Assembly: GCA_947499725.1 (NCBI GenBank)
Contig: CANMPK010000001.1
Span: 806,001 to 870,000 of the forward strand
DNA length: 64,000 bases
Direction: 5' to 3'
From: an uncultured Paracoccaceae bacterium
GTDB lineage: Bacteria; Pseudomonadota; Alphaproteobacteria; Rhodobacterales; Rhodobacteraceae
The stretch's first letter is position 1; each line of letters begins with the position of its first letter. The translations under genes were made by a program, and so were the position numbers. This document shows positions 56,998 to 64,000 of the stretch, piece by piece. The notes beneath the pieces were generated by a model, which searched no databases, was not told the origin of the DNA, and was given only the letters and a program-made list of their open reading frames with translations.

Positions 56998-58136
56998 TAA
57001 ACGTCTCGTACTGAAGTTGTTTGAGGGTAATGCGACAGGAAGCGCGCGCGCAGGATTAGCACCCAAAGGATGACCGCAACAATCTGGTGCACAATCGCCA
57101 GATGCCACGGGGCGACGTAAAGCACCGTCATAATGCCAAGCAGCACCTGCAGCGCCAAAGCGCCAATCACAGCGTTAAAGGCAAAGCGTGTCGCCTTATG
57201 GGCAGAGCCTCGGGCACGGCGCCAAACAACCACGGCAAACGCGACTAACAGATAGCCCCACATACGGTGCATAAACTGCACAAGTCCCGGGTTTTCAAAG
57301 AAATTTGACCAAACCGGCGTGAGGTGGAACATCTCTGGCGGAAGGAAAGAACCAGCCATCAAAGGCCAATCTGTAAAGCTGCGGCCCGCGTCAATTCCGG
57401 CGACCAAAGCGCCAAGCAGGATTTGAACGAAACTTGCGTGCAGCAAACCGGTCGACAGCGAAAACAGCTTGGCTTCTTTGGCGCGGCGCGCTTGCATCAA
57501 GTCGCGCTCTTCACGACCAAGCAAGAAGACATACCAAGCAATAAATCCAAGGATAACAAAGGCTAAGCCAAGGTGTGTGGCCAGACGATACGAGGCCACA
57601 TCCAAGCGATCCCCGCCCAAACCCGAGGACACCATCCACCAACCAATCGCCCCTTGCAGACCGCCAAGCGCGCCGATCAATAGCAAACGAGGCGTCCAAC
57701 CCGTTGGAATCTTTCTCAAAACCGCAAAGCCGATGAAGCCAACCGCCCAAACAAGGCCAATCACACGACCCAATTGGCGATGGCCCCATTCCCACCAAAA
57801 GATTGTTTTGAATTCAGACAGGCTCATGCCTTTGTTTTGCAGCTGGTATTCTGGAATTTGTTTATATTTTTCAAACTCTTCTAGCCAAACCTCCTCACTC
57901 ATCGGAGGGATCGCGCCGGTCACCGGCTTCCATTCGGTGATCGATAGGCCGCTATCGGTCAAACGGGTCAGGCCACCAACAACGATCATGACCATCACAA
58001 GGGAAAAAAGCACGTAAAGCCAAGCCCTTATGCCTTTGCGTGCACCTTTATGGGCGCGATCGATGGCGCCTTTGGCCGTGGCCGTTTCGGTTTGAGGCTG
58101 GGACACATCTTCAAAGATATTGCGCTTTTGGCTCAT
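56997..58136 (-). CDS. ctaA: Heme A synthase
   Basis: A 379-residue integral membrane enzyme that oxidises heme O to heme A for aa3-type cytochrome oxidase. Eight likely spans are present. Landmarks are GGLTRLTDSGLSITEWKPVT, WWEWGHRQLGRVIGL with the heme-ligand His, VSSGLGGDRLDVASYRLATH, and a second half with LGALVAGIDAGRSFTDWPLM and VQFMHRMWGYLLV. It is the long alphaproteobacterial type. It lies upstream of the M32 gene. Confidence 0.95.
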   Translation of the reverse strand: MSQKRNIFEDVSQPQTETATAKGAIDRAHKGARKGIRAWLYVLFSLVMVMIVVGGLTRLTDSGLSITEWKPVTGAIPPMSEEVWLEEFEKYKQIPEYQLQNKGMSLSEFKTIFWWEWGHRQLGRVIGLVWAVGFIGFAVLRKIPTGWTPRLLLIGALGGLQGAIGWWMVSSGLGGDRLDVASYRLATHLGLAFVILGFIAWYVFLLGREERDLMQARRAKEAKLFSLSTGLLHASFVQILLGALVAGIDAGRSFTDWPLMAGSFLPPEMFHLTPVWSNFFENPGLVQFMHRMWGYLLVAFAVVVWRRARGSAHKATRFAFNAVIGALALQVLLGIMTVLYVAPWHLAIVHQIVAVILWVLILRARFLSHYPQTTSVRDV

Positions 58137-58277
58137 GCTTGGGTCCTTGCAAATTCGGTCAGCAATGTAAGCGGAGATTAGGGTGCGCCCTCATGGGCTT
58201 CAAGGGATGGGACGCAAGATTCAGCTTTCGTTAATGTGACAATTCGCACCTTTGAATCGCTGAAATGTTCAATTGGA

Positions 58278-59021
58278 TCAGCCGCGGTCTTTCCAGCGCA
58301 CCATCTGGCGCATCATGCCATGCAGCATCTGCACATCCGCGCGGGTCAGCGGCAGGCGTGACCACATATTGCGCAGGTTCAGCTTCATGCTGTCCGCCTT
58401 GTGCTCTGGAAAGAAGAAACCGGCATCATCCATGCGCTCTTCATAATGGCCTGCCAAAGCTTCGACCTCTGCATGGCTGGCCCATTCGGTTTTCGCCATC
58501 TCGACGCGCTCTGGGGCCACTTCGACTTGGCCGCGCATCCATTCATAAGACGTTAGCAAAACACATTGCGCCAAATTCAATGAGGCATATTCCGGATTGA
58601 CCGGCACGTTGATGATGGCATTGGCCTGGGCGATGTCTTCGTTTTCCAAGCCAGAGCGTTCTGGCCCAAACAACACCGCCACTTTCTCGCCCGCTGCGAT
58701 TTTCTCGCGCGCAAGGCCCATGGCGTGTTCTGGCGTCATGACAGGCTTCGTTAGATCACGCGCACGGGCGGTTGTGGCAAAGACATAAGTGCAATCTTCC
58801 AAAGCCTCTGGCACGGTCTGGCACAGCTGCGCCTCGTCCAGCAGACGCCCTGCTCCAGAGGACATGGCCACCGCCTTTTGGTTGGGCCAGCCATCACGCG
58901 GATCAACGATGCGCATACGGTCCAAACCAAAGTTCCACATGGCGCGGGCCGCGCCGCCGATGTTCTCGCCCATTTGAGGGCGCACAAGCACGATCGCAGG
59001 CTGTGGGGTTCCGACTGGCAT
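58278..59021 (-). CDS. trmJ: tRNA (cytidine/uridine-2'-O-)-methyltransferase TrmJ
   Basis: A 247-residue SPOUT-class methyltransferase that modifies position 32 of several tRNAs. Motifs are IVLVRPQMGENIGGAARAM, VAVLFGPERSGLENEDIAQA and VNPEYASLNLAQCVLLTSYE, the knotted SAM-binding region. A C-terminal helical extension dimerises. It stands alone, divergent from the TfoX-like gene. Confidence 0.92.
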   Translation of the reverse strand: MPVGTPQPAIVLVRPQMGENIGGAARAMWNFGLDRMRIVDPRDGWPNQKAVAMSSGAGRLLDEAQLCQTVPEALEDCTYVFATTARARDLTKPVMTPEHAMGLAREKIAAGEKVAVLFGPERSGLENEDIAQANAIINVPVNPEYASLNLAQCVLLTSYEWMRGQVEVAPERVEMAKTEWASHAEVEALAGHYEERMDDAGFFFPEHKADSMKLNLRNMWSRLPLTRADVQMLHGMMRQMVRWKDRG

Positions 59022-59134
59022 GAAAGACTCCTAAAAAGATCTTGCTGCTCTTACCCAAGCCGCTCTTGCAAAACAAGAACCCATGCTTTTTCTTGATCTA
59101 AATACCTATTCCACCGCAGCCACAGGAGCTGACC

Positions 59135-59464
59135 ATGGCTTATGACGAAGGACACCTAGAGGCTTTACGCGATGATCTTGCAGATACTGCAGGTGTCATC
59201 GAGAAAAAGATGTTTGGCGGCATATGCTTCATGATGAACGGCAATATGCTGTGCGGCGTGCATAAAACCGGCGGTATGTTTCGTGTGGGAAAAGATTTGG
59301 AAACAGAGGCGCTGGAAATACCAGGCAGCCGCGAGATGGATTTCACCAAACGTAAGATGCCCGGCTTTGTGGAAGGCGATGACGAGCTGTTTGCAGATGA
59401 TGACAACCGCCGCAAAATGCTGGCGCTGGCCAAAGCCTATGTGGGCGCGATGCCTGCAAAATAA
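59135..59464 (+). CDS. TfoX N-terminal domain protein
   Basis: A 109-residue protein that is just a TfoX_N domain: VIEKKMFGGICFMMNGNMLCGV and FRVGKDLETEALEIPGSREM, KRKMPGFVEGD. The C-terminal domain of full TfoX competence regulators is absent. Such short proteins are common and of unknown function. A GATGGT-CAAA-ACCATC hairpin follows at 59481-59496. Confidence 0.88.
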   Translation: MAYDEGHLEALRDDLADTAGVIEKKMFGGICFMMNGNMLCGVHKTGGMFRVGKDLETEALEIPGSREMDFTKRKMPGFVEGDDELFADDDNRRKMLALAKAYVGAMPAK

Positions 59465-59539
59465 CGATTTTTCATGAGGTGATGGTCAAAACCATCAAAG
59501 CGCGATATAGCAACGCAAAAGACGATCTGGAAAGAGCTT

Positions 59540-60160
59540 ATGTCCGAGTTAGAGCAGCCACAAATCTATCTGATCACCCCGCCAGAGATTGAATTGAGCA
59601 AGTTCCCAACGGAACTGGCCAAGGTTCTGGATAGCACTGAAATCGCCTGTGTGCGCCTTGCATTGGCGACACGTGATGAAAGCCGCCTGTCACGCGCGGC
59701 GGATGCCCTGCGCGAGGTGTGTTATCAGCGCGAAACGGCTTTGGTGATCAGCGAGCATGTTTTGCTGGCGGAACGTCTGGGTTTGGATGGTGTACATCTG
59801 ACAGATGCGGCGCGGTCTGTGCGTAAGGTACGCAAAGACTTGGGGACAGACGCGATTGTGGGCACACATTGCGCGGCCTCGCGTCATGACGGCATGACAG
59901 CAGCCGAAAGCGGCGCGGATTACGTGTGCTTTGGCCCTGTGGCGCAAACGCCGCTTGGGGATGGCTCGATTGCCGAATTTGAACTGTTTGAATGGTGGTC
60001 TCAGATGATCGAAGTGCCGGTTGTGGCCGAGGGCGCTTTGGATATCGACATGGTGCGCAAGCTGGCGCCGGTGACGGATTTCTTTGGGATTGGCGAAGAG
60101 ATCTGGCGCACGGATGATCCGGCGGCGCGTTTGGGCGAATTTATCGCCGCCATGACGTGA
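59540..60160 (+). CDS. thiE: Thiamine phosphate synthase-like protein
   Basis: A 206-residue TIM-barrel protein of the ThiE/TenI family. ThiE joins HMP diphosphate and thiazole phosphate. Conserved blocks are LAERLGLDGVHLTDAARSV, GTHCAASRHDGMTAAESGADYVCFGPV and FFGIGEEIWR. The usual N-terminal YLVTD reads YLITPPEIE. No other thi gene or TPP riboswitch is nearby, so a TenI-like or other role is possible. Confidence 0.75.
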   Translation: MSELEQPQIYLITPPEIELSKFPTELAKVLDSTEIACVRLALATRDESRLSRAADALREVCYQRETALVISEHVLLAERLGLDGVHLTDAARSVRKVRKDLGTDAIVGTHCAASRHDGMTAAESGADYVCFGPVAQTPLGDGSIAEFELFEWWSQMIEVPVVAEGALDIDMVRKLAPVTDFFGIGEEIWRTDDPAARLGEFIAAMT

Positions 60161-60201
60161 TACATGAGATAAGCGATTTTATCGTTTAGAATCAGAATAC
60201 A

Positions 60202-60238
60202 AAAAGGCGCTTTAACTTGATTGGTTAAAGCGCCTTTT
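60202..60238. terminator. Terminator between convergent thiE-like and hupE-like genes
   Basis: AAAAGGCGCTTTAAC pairs with GTTAAAGCGCCTTTT over 15 bp around TTGATTG. It is symmetric and works both ways. Confidence 0.9.
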
Positions 60239-60259
60239 GTTTTGAATGTGTGTTGGGTC

Positions 60260-61399
60260 TTAGAAGAAGACCCGTTCGATACACCAGTATAGACCGATTA
60301 GCGCGATTGCGGCTGAGACCGGATTGGCGATGAACTTGCGATACCAAGGTTTCTTGCCGAACCAGAGCCCCACCAGCAGGAAGGCAATGGCGATCACGGT
60401 CAATTGGCCGATTTCTACGCCGATGTTAAAACCGATCAGTGCTGGGATGAACTGCCCTTCTGGAAGGCCGAAGTCGCCCAGAACAGAGGCAAAGCCCAAG
60501 CCGTGCAGCAGGCCAAAGGCGAAGACCACAAAGGGCCGCCAGCGGCTGATGCCTTTGGAGAGGATATTTTCCACCCCCACATAGACGATGCTGGCGGCAA
60601 TGATAGGTTCCACAATACTGCCGGGCACGGTGACGAGCCCTAGCGCGCCGAGCGCGAGCGTAACCGTGTGGGCCAGCGTGAAGGCCGAGACCTGCCACAG
60701 CAGCGCGCCCATTTTCAGCGATAGGAAGAAGAGGCCAAGCACGAACAGGATGTGATCGAGTCCTTTGGGCAGGATGTGATCAAAACCCACTGGGATGTAT
60801 GAAGCGAACACTTGCCAGCCAGTTTGTGCGTTACCGCCGGAGAAGCTGATCGATGGGCTTGTCCCGCCGCCCTTTAGGATGCCGGTGAAGGGTTCTTCGA
60901 CCCCTTGTTGGCGCAGCACCAGGTCGCCGTAGCCAGCGCCCCAAGCGAGGGTCAGTGCCTCTGCGCCTTGCGGCATGGGGGCTGTGAAACTGGCGAGGCT
61001 GAGGCGGGCGACGTCGGGGATGGAGACCTCGGGCGTTTGGATGTCTGTGAGGCTGAGGGCTGTGTCTGCGCCGTCGATGGACAGTGTTAGACCCGAAAGG
61101 AAGTCACTGATATTGCTTGTGAAAGCCGTAGCAACCTCGCTGCCCAGCTGGGCTTGCAGGACGTCGTAGCGCTCTGCCTCGCTGGCCTCATCTGTGTCTT
61201 CCAACGTGTCCAGATCGATGCCTGCCAGAAAGGCCTCGGCGTTGAGGCGTAGGTTAAGTTGAACTTGGCCATTTTCCACGGAAAGATCCGCGATGGTTGG
61301 GTTCAACTCGTGCGCTGCCAAAGGATTTGCCAGAAGGAACGTTGACAAAACGGCCAAAGCCGCCAGTTTCTGGTTCAGGGAATAAAGGAATTGTCTCAT
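60260..61399 (-). CDS. HupE/UreJ family membrane protein
   Basis: A 379-residue protein. A signal peptide (LAALAVLSTFLLANPLAA) exposes a mature N-terminus HELNPTIADLSVENG. A periplasmic domain of about 170 residues is followed by a HupE/UreJ_2 domain with about six spans. Landmarks are GFDHILPKGLDHILFVLGLF, FTLAHTVTLALGALG, YVGVENIL and FGLLHGLGFASVL, with His residues suited to Ni or Co. Metal transport is an inference. Its ATG shares CATG with the divergent gene. Confidence 0.87.
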   Translation of the reverse strand: MRQFLYSLNQKLAALAVLSTFLLANPLAAHELNPTIADLSVENGQVQLNLRLNAEAFLAGIDLDTLEDTDEASEAERYDVLQAQLGSEVATAFTSNISDFLSGLTLSIDGADTALSLTDIQTPEVSIPDVARLSLASFTAPMPQGAEALTLAWGAGYGDLVLRQQGVEEPFTGILKGGGTSPSISFSGGNAQTGWQVFASYIPVGFDHILPKGLDHILFVLGLFFLSLKMGALLWQVSAFTLAHTVTLALGALGLVTVPGSIVEPIIAASIVYVGVENILSKGISRWRPFVVFAFGLLHGLGFASVLGDFGLPEGQFIPALIGFNIGVEIGQLTVIAIAFLLVGLWFGKKPWYRKFIANPVSAAIALIGLYWCIERVFF

Positions 61400-62198
61400 G
61401 CGTCTACTCGGTCGTCTTCTTGCTGTTGCCAGTGCGTTATCTATGACCGCTTTGACGGCGAATGCACATGAATTCTGGATTGATCCGGAAGAATATCAAG
61501 TGCCAGCGGGGCAAACTGTTACGGCCAACCTGCGCAATGGAGAGAATTTTGTGGGCGGTTCGCTGGCGTGGTTTGATCATTGGCGTGTGCGATCTGAGGC
61601 GCGTTTGGATGAGGTGACACCCTTAGAAGGTCGCTCGGGGGATTTTCCGGCGATTTCGCATGAGCCTATGGGCGAAGGGCTGTTGCGGCTTGTGCATCAG
61701 ACGAATGTGGACTTGCTGACCTATAAAGAGCCCGCGAAGTTTCAGCGGTTTCTGGATCACAAAGATCTTGATGCCTCTGCCCTGCCCGATTTGGCCTATC
61801 CGTTCCGCGAAGGCTATGCGCGGTACACCAAGGCTTTGGTGGCTGTGGGTCATGGCGCGGGGCAAGACGATGTGGCGGGGCTGGAGATTGAGTTTGTCGC
61901 GCAGAAGAACCCCTATGTGGAGGATGTCTCGGCTGGGTTGCCGGTTGTCTTGATTTATCAGGATGCGCCGCGCGCGGATGCGCAGGTGGAAGTGTTTGAG
62001 AAAGCGCCGGATGGTGAAGTGACAATCAGCTTGTTGCGCACTGATGCGCAGGGCGTGGTTTTGGTGCCGGTTCAGGCGGGCCATACATATCTGTTGGATT
62101 CCGTGGTACTGCGCCTGCCGGATGCGGCTTTGGCAGCAGAGAAAGACATTGCATGGGAAACGCTTTGGGCGGCTTTGACCTTTCAGATGCCTGAATAA
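61398..62198 (+). CDS. DUF4198-like periplasmic protein
   Basis: A 266-residue exported protein. After the signal peptide (RLLAVASALSMTALTANA) the mature protein begins HEFWIDPEEYQVPAGQTV, the typical opening of DUF4198 proteins (NikM-like metal-uptake components). A beta-rich body contains NLRNGENFVGGSLAWF and GLPVVLIYQDAPRADAQVEV. AGGAA precedes the ATG. It faces a HupE-like gene, together suggesting nickel or cobalt handling. Confidence 0.82.
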   Translation: MRLLGRLLAVASALSMTALTANAHEFWIDPEEYQVPAGQTVTANLRNGENFVGGSLAWFDHWRVRSEARLDEVTPLEGRSGDFPAISHEPMGEGLLRLVHQTNVDLLTYKEPAKFQRFLDHKDLDASALPDLAYPFREGYARYTKALVAVGHGAGQDDVAGLEIEFVAQKNPYVEDVSAGLPVVLIYQDAPRADAQVEVFEKAPDGEVTISLLRTDAQGVVLVPVQAGHTYLLDSVVLRLPDAALAAEKDIAWETLWAALTFQMPE

Positions 62199-62278
62199 GC
62201 ACCAAAATTGTGCTTAAGTAAAATTTTACCATATGATCAGACTTGTCAGGCGCTTTGGTTTTGGCCACAAGCGAAGGC

Positions 62279-63172
62279 ATGAGTGAAACACAGAATATTC
62301 TATGTATCGGATCGGTCCTGTGGGATGTGATTGGGCGTGCGCCTGTGCATATGCGGCAAGGGTCGGATGTGGCTGGGCGGATCACGCGTATCCCGGGGGG
62401 CGTTGCGATGAATATCGCGATGACGCTGTCGCGCTTTGGGATGTCTGCTTCGCTTCTTAGTTCTGTTGGCCGCGATGCAGAGGGCGATGAGTTGATCAAA
62501 GCCTGCCAAGAGCTGGGCGTGGGCACAGAGCATGTGTACCGCTCTGATGACCTGCCGACAGATCGTTATATGGCCGTAGAGGGCGCCAATGGGTTGATCG
62601 CGGCGATTGCGGATGCGCATTCGTTGGAAGCGGCCGGTGATAAGATTTTGCGCCCTTTGATTGACGGGCCTTTGGGGCGTGAGGATGCGCCTTATGAGGG
62701 CTATATCGCGCTGGATGGTAATCTGACGCAGCGCTTGCTGGAAAACATTGCTGTGAGCCCTGCCTTTGCGAAGGCGGATTTGCGGGTGGCCCCTGCGAGC
62801 CCTGGAAAAGCTGAACGTTTGTTGCCGTTTCTAACCCATGACCGCGCGGCGCTTTACGTGAATTTGGAAGAGGCTGGTTTGCTGTGTCAGACCGAGTTTT
62901 CATCTTCAGAAGACGCAGCGGCGGCGCTTTTGGCGCGCGGTGCGCGACGGGCGTTGGTGACGGATGGCGGCGAAAGCGCGAGTGATGCCACAACCGACGG
63001 GGTGATTACACAAAAGCCGCCCTCGGTGATGGTGACCCGCGTGACAGGCGCTGGGGATACGTTTATGGCGGCGCATATCGCGGCCGAACATGCGGGCGCG
63101 GATCGCGCTGAAAGTTTAACGCGGGCGCTGAAAGCGGCTGCAAGTTATGTCTCTGGGGGAAGCCCGAAATGA
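62279..63172 (+). CDS. psuK: PfkB family kinase, probably pseudouridine kinase
   Basis: A 297-residue ribokinase-like enzyme. Features are IPGGVAMNIAMTLSRFG (substrate Gly-Gly-Asn region), SSVGRDAEGDELI and the ATP/catalytic motif RVTGAGDTFMAAH with the base Asp. The following psuG gene, overlapping by 4 bp, indicates pseudouridine as substrate. The ATG at 62279 is chosen; a TTG 36 bp upstream is in frame. Confidence 0.87.
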   Translation: MSETQNILCIGSVLWDVIGRAPVHMRQGSDVAGRITRIPGGVAMNIAMTLSRFGMSASLLSSVGRDAEGDELIKACQELGVGTEHVYRSDDLPTDRYMAVEGANGLIAAIADAHSLEAAGDKILRPLIDGPLGREDAPYEGYIALDGNLTQRLLENIAVSPAFAKADLRVAPASPGKAERLLPFLTHDRAALYVNLEEAGLLCQTEFSSSEDAAAALLARGARRALVTDGGESASDATTDGVITQKPPSVMVTRVTGAGDTFMAAHIAAEHAGADRAESLTRALKAAASYVSGGSPK

Positions 63173-64000
63173 ATTTGTTCACCTTGTCGCCGGATGTGGC
63201 GGCCGCACAGGCCGCTGGCCAACCGGTTGTGGCGCTGGAAAGCACGATTATCACCCATGGGATGCCTTATCCGCAGAACGTGGAAGTGGCCAAGAAGGTC
63301 GAAGCCACAGTGCGGGCCGAGGGCGCTGTACCTGCGACGATCGCGGTGCTGGATGGGGTTTTGCACATTGGTTTGACCGATGCGCAGCTAGAGGCGCTGG
63401 CCACGGCCAAGGATGTGATGAAAGTGTCGCGCGCGGATATGCCGGTGTGTATGGCGGCGGGCCGCACGGGCGCAACCACGGTTGCGGCGACGATGATTGC
63501 AGCGCATTTGGCCGGTATTGGTGTGTTTGCCACTGGCGGCATTGGCGGCGTGCATCAGGGCGCTGAGGAAAGCTTTGATATTTCGGCGGACCTGCTGGAG
63601 CTGGCGGCCACCCCTGTGACCGTTGTGGCGGCTGGGGCGAAGGCGATATTGGACATTCCGAAAACGCTAGAGGTTTTGGAAACCAACGGCGTGCCGGTGA
63701 TTGCCTATGGGCAGGATGCCTTTCCGGCCTTTTGGTCTGCGGATTCTGGTCTGCCTGCGCCTTTGCGTTTGGACACGGCAGAAGAGATCGCAGCCGCGCA
63801 GAAGATGCGGGCAAAGATGGGCTTGCCGGGTGGTCAGTTGATTGGCAATCCAATCCCAGCGGAGGATGAAATTCCGGCGGAAACCCTCGCGCCGATTATT
63901 GCGCAGGCCAATGCAGAGGCCACAGCGCAGGGCGTTTCTGGCAAAGGGGTTACGCCGTTTTTGTTGGGCCGCATTCTAGAGCTGACAGATGGCAATTCAT
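63169..64000 (+). CDS. psuG: Pseudouridine-5'-phosphate glycosidase, 3' end missing
   Basis: 277 residues are present and the frame runs off the right edge. PsuG cleaves pseudouridine 5'-phosphate to uracil and ribose 5-phosphate. Conserved segments are VALESTIITHGMPYPQN, GRTGATTVAATMIAAH, FATGGIGGVHQGAE, SADLLELAATPVTVVAAGAK and GVSGKGVTPFLLGRI. Its ATG overlaps the psuK stop (ATGA). Confidence 0.94.
   Translation, partial: MNLFTLSPDVAAAQAAGQPVVALESTIITHGMPYPQNVEVAKKVEATVRAEGAVPATIAVLDGVLHIGLTDAQLEALATAKDVMKVSRADMPVCMAAGRTGATTVAATMIAAHLAGIGVFATGGIGGVHQGAEESFDISADLLELAATPVTVVAAGAKAILDIPKTLEVLETNGVPVIAYGQDAFPAFWSADSGLPAPLRLDTAEEIAAAQKMRAKMGLPGGQLIGNPIPAEDEIPAETLAPIIAQANAEATAQGVSGKGVTPFLLGRILELTDGNS

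Noticed and set aside
59465-59539. A TPP riboswitch before the thiE-like gene
   Set aside because: The 75-nt gap has only a small GATGGT/ACCATC hairpin and none of the conserved TPP-riboswitch core (CTGAGA).

Overview
The window looks like chromosomal DNA of a marine alphaproteobacterium of the Rhodobacteraceae (Roseobacter group). The evidence is a C4-pathway 5-aminolevulinate synthase of Rhodobacter type behind an FnrL-like box, the CtrA phosphorelay protein ChpT, the ornithine-lipid genes olsB-olsA, ribosomal protein L21 with a helix-hairpin-helix tail, a TRAP transporter, and the order rplU-rpmA-(GNAT)-obgE-proB-proA. I see no phage, insertion sequence, CRISPR array, rRNA operon or plasmid gene. 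The region is largely ordinary core genome with a few accessory modules.

Layout. 1-9.6 kb: M20 dipeptidase (cut by the left edge), hemA, a RodZ-like gene, ispG, a DsbA-like protein, an M48 protease, an aminotransferase and a cell-wall amidase. 9.6-16 kb: PBP1A, prfB and, on the other strand, ilvB-ilvH behind a leader-peptide attenuator. 16-23 kb: a two-component system divergent from a TRAP transporter. 23-27.5 kb: small envelope genes, bpt, RDD and DUF2852 proteins, aroQ and a LuxR solo. 27.5-32 kb: a structured untranslated region, rpsB-tsf and an ornithine-lipid operon. 32-38 kb: chpT, proA, proB, obgE, a GNAT gene, rpmA and rplU. 39-44 kb: a probable glucosylglycerate synthesis and phosphorolysis cluster. 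44-45 kb: four tRNA genes. 45-51.5 kb: rlmE, ppx and a zwf-pgl-pgi operon with a LacI-type palindrome at its promoter. 51.6-60 kb: an orphan radical SAM protein, gyrA, an M32 carboxypeptidase, ctaA, trmJ, a TfoX-like gene and a ThiE-like gene. 60-64 kb: a HupE/UreJ-like membrane protein divergent from a DUF4198 protein, then psuK-psuG (cut by the right edge).

How genes work together. zwf-pgl-pgi feeds glucose 6-phosphate into the Entner-Doudoroff or pentose phosphate route. The GpgS/GpgP-like pair would make glucosylglycerate and the GH13_18 enzyme would recover glucose 1-phosphate from it. OlsB then OlsA make ornithine lipids. The kinase/regulator pair probably controls the TRAP genes it faces. 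RodZ-like protein, amidase and PBP1A all act on cell shape or the wall.

Nothing here is clearly a new defence or biosynthetic system. The observations most worth following are regulatory RNA structures (the rodZ leader, the ilvB attenuator, the rplU and rpsB leaders, a possible sRNA after luxR), an exact CtrA motif upstream of olsB next to chpT, the orphan radical SAM protein with six extra cysteines, and divergent gene pairs whose start codons touch or nearly touch. All functional names rest on reading motifs by eye; no database search was run.
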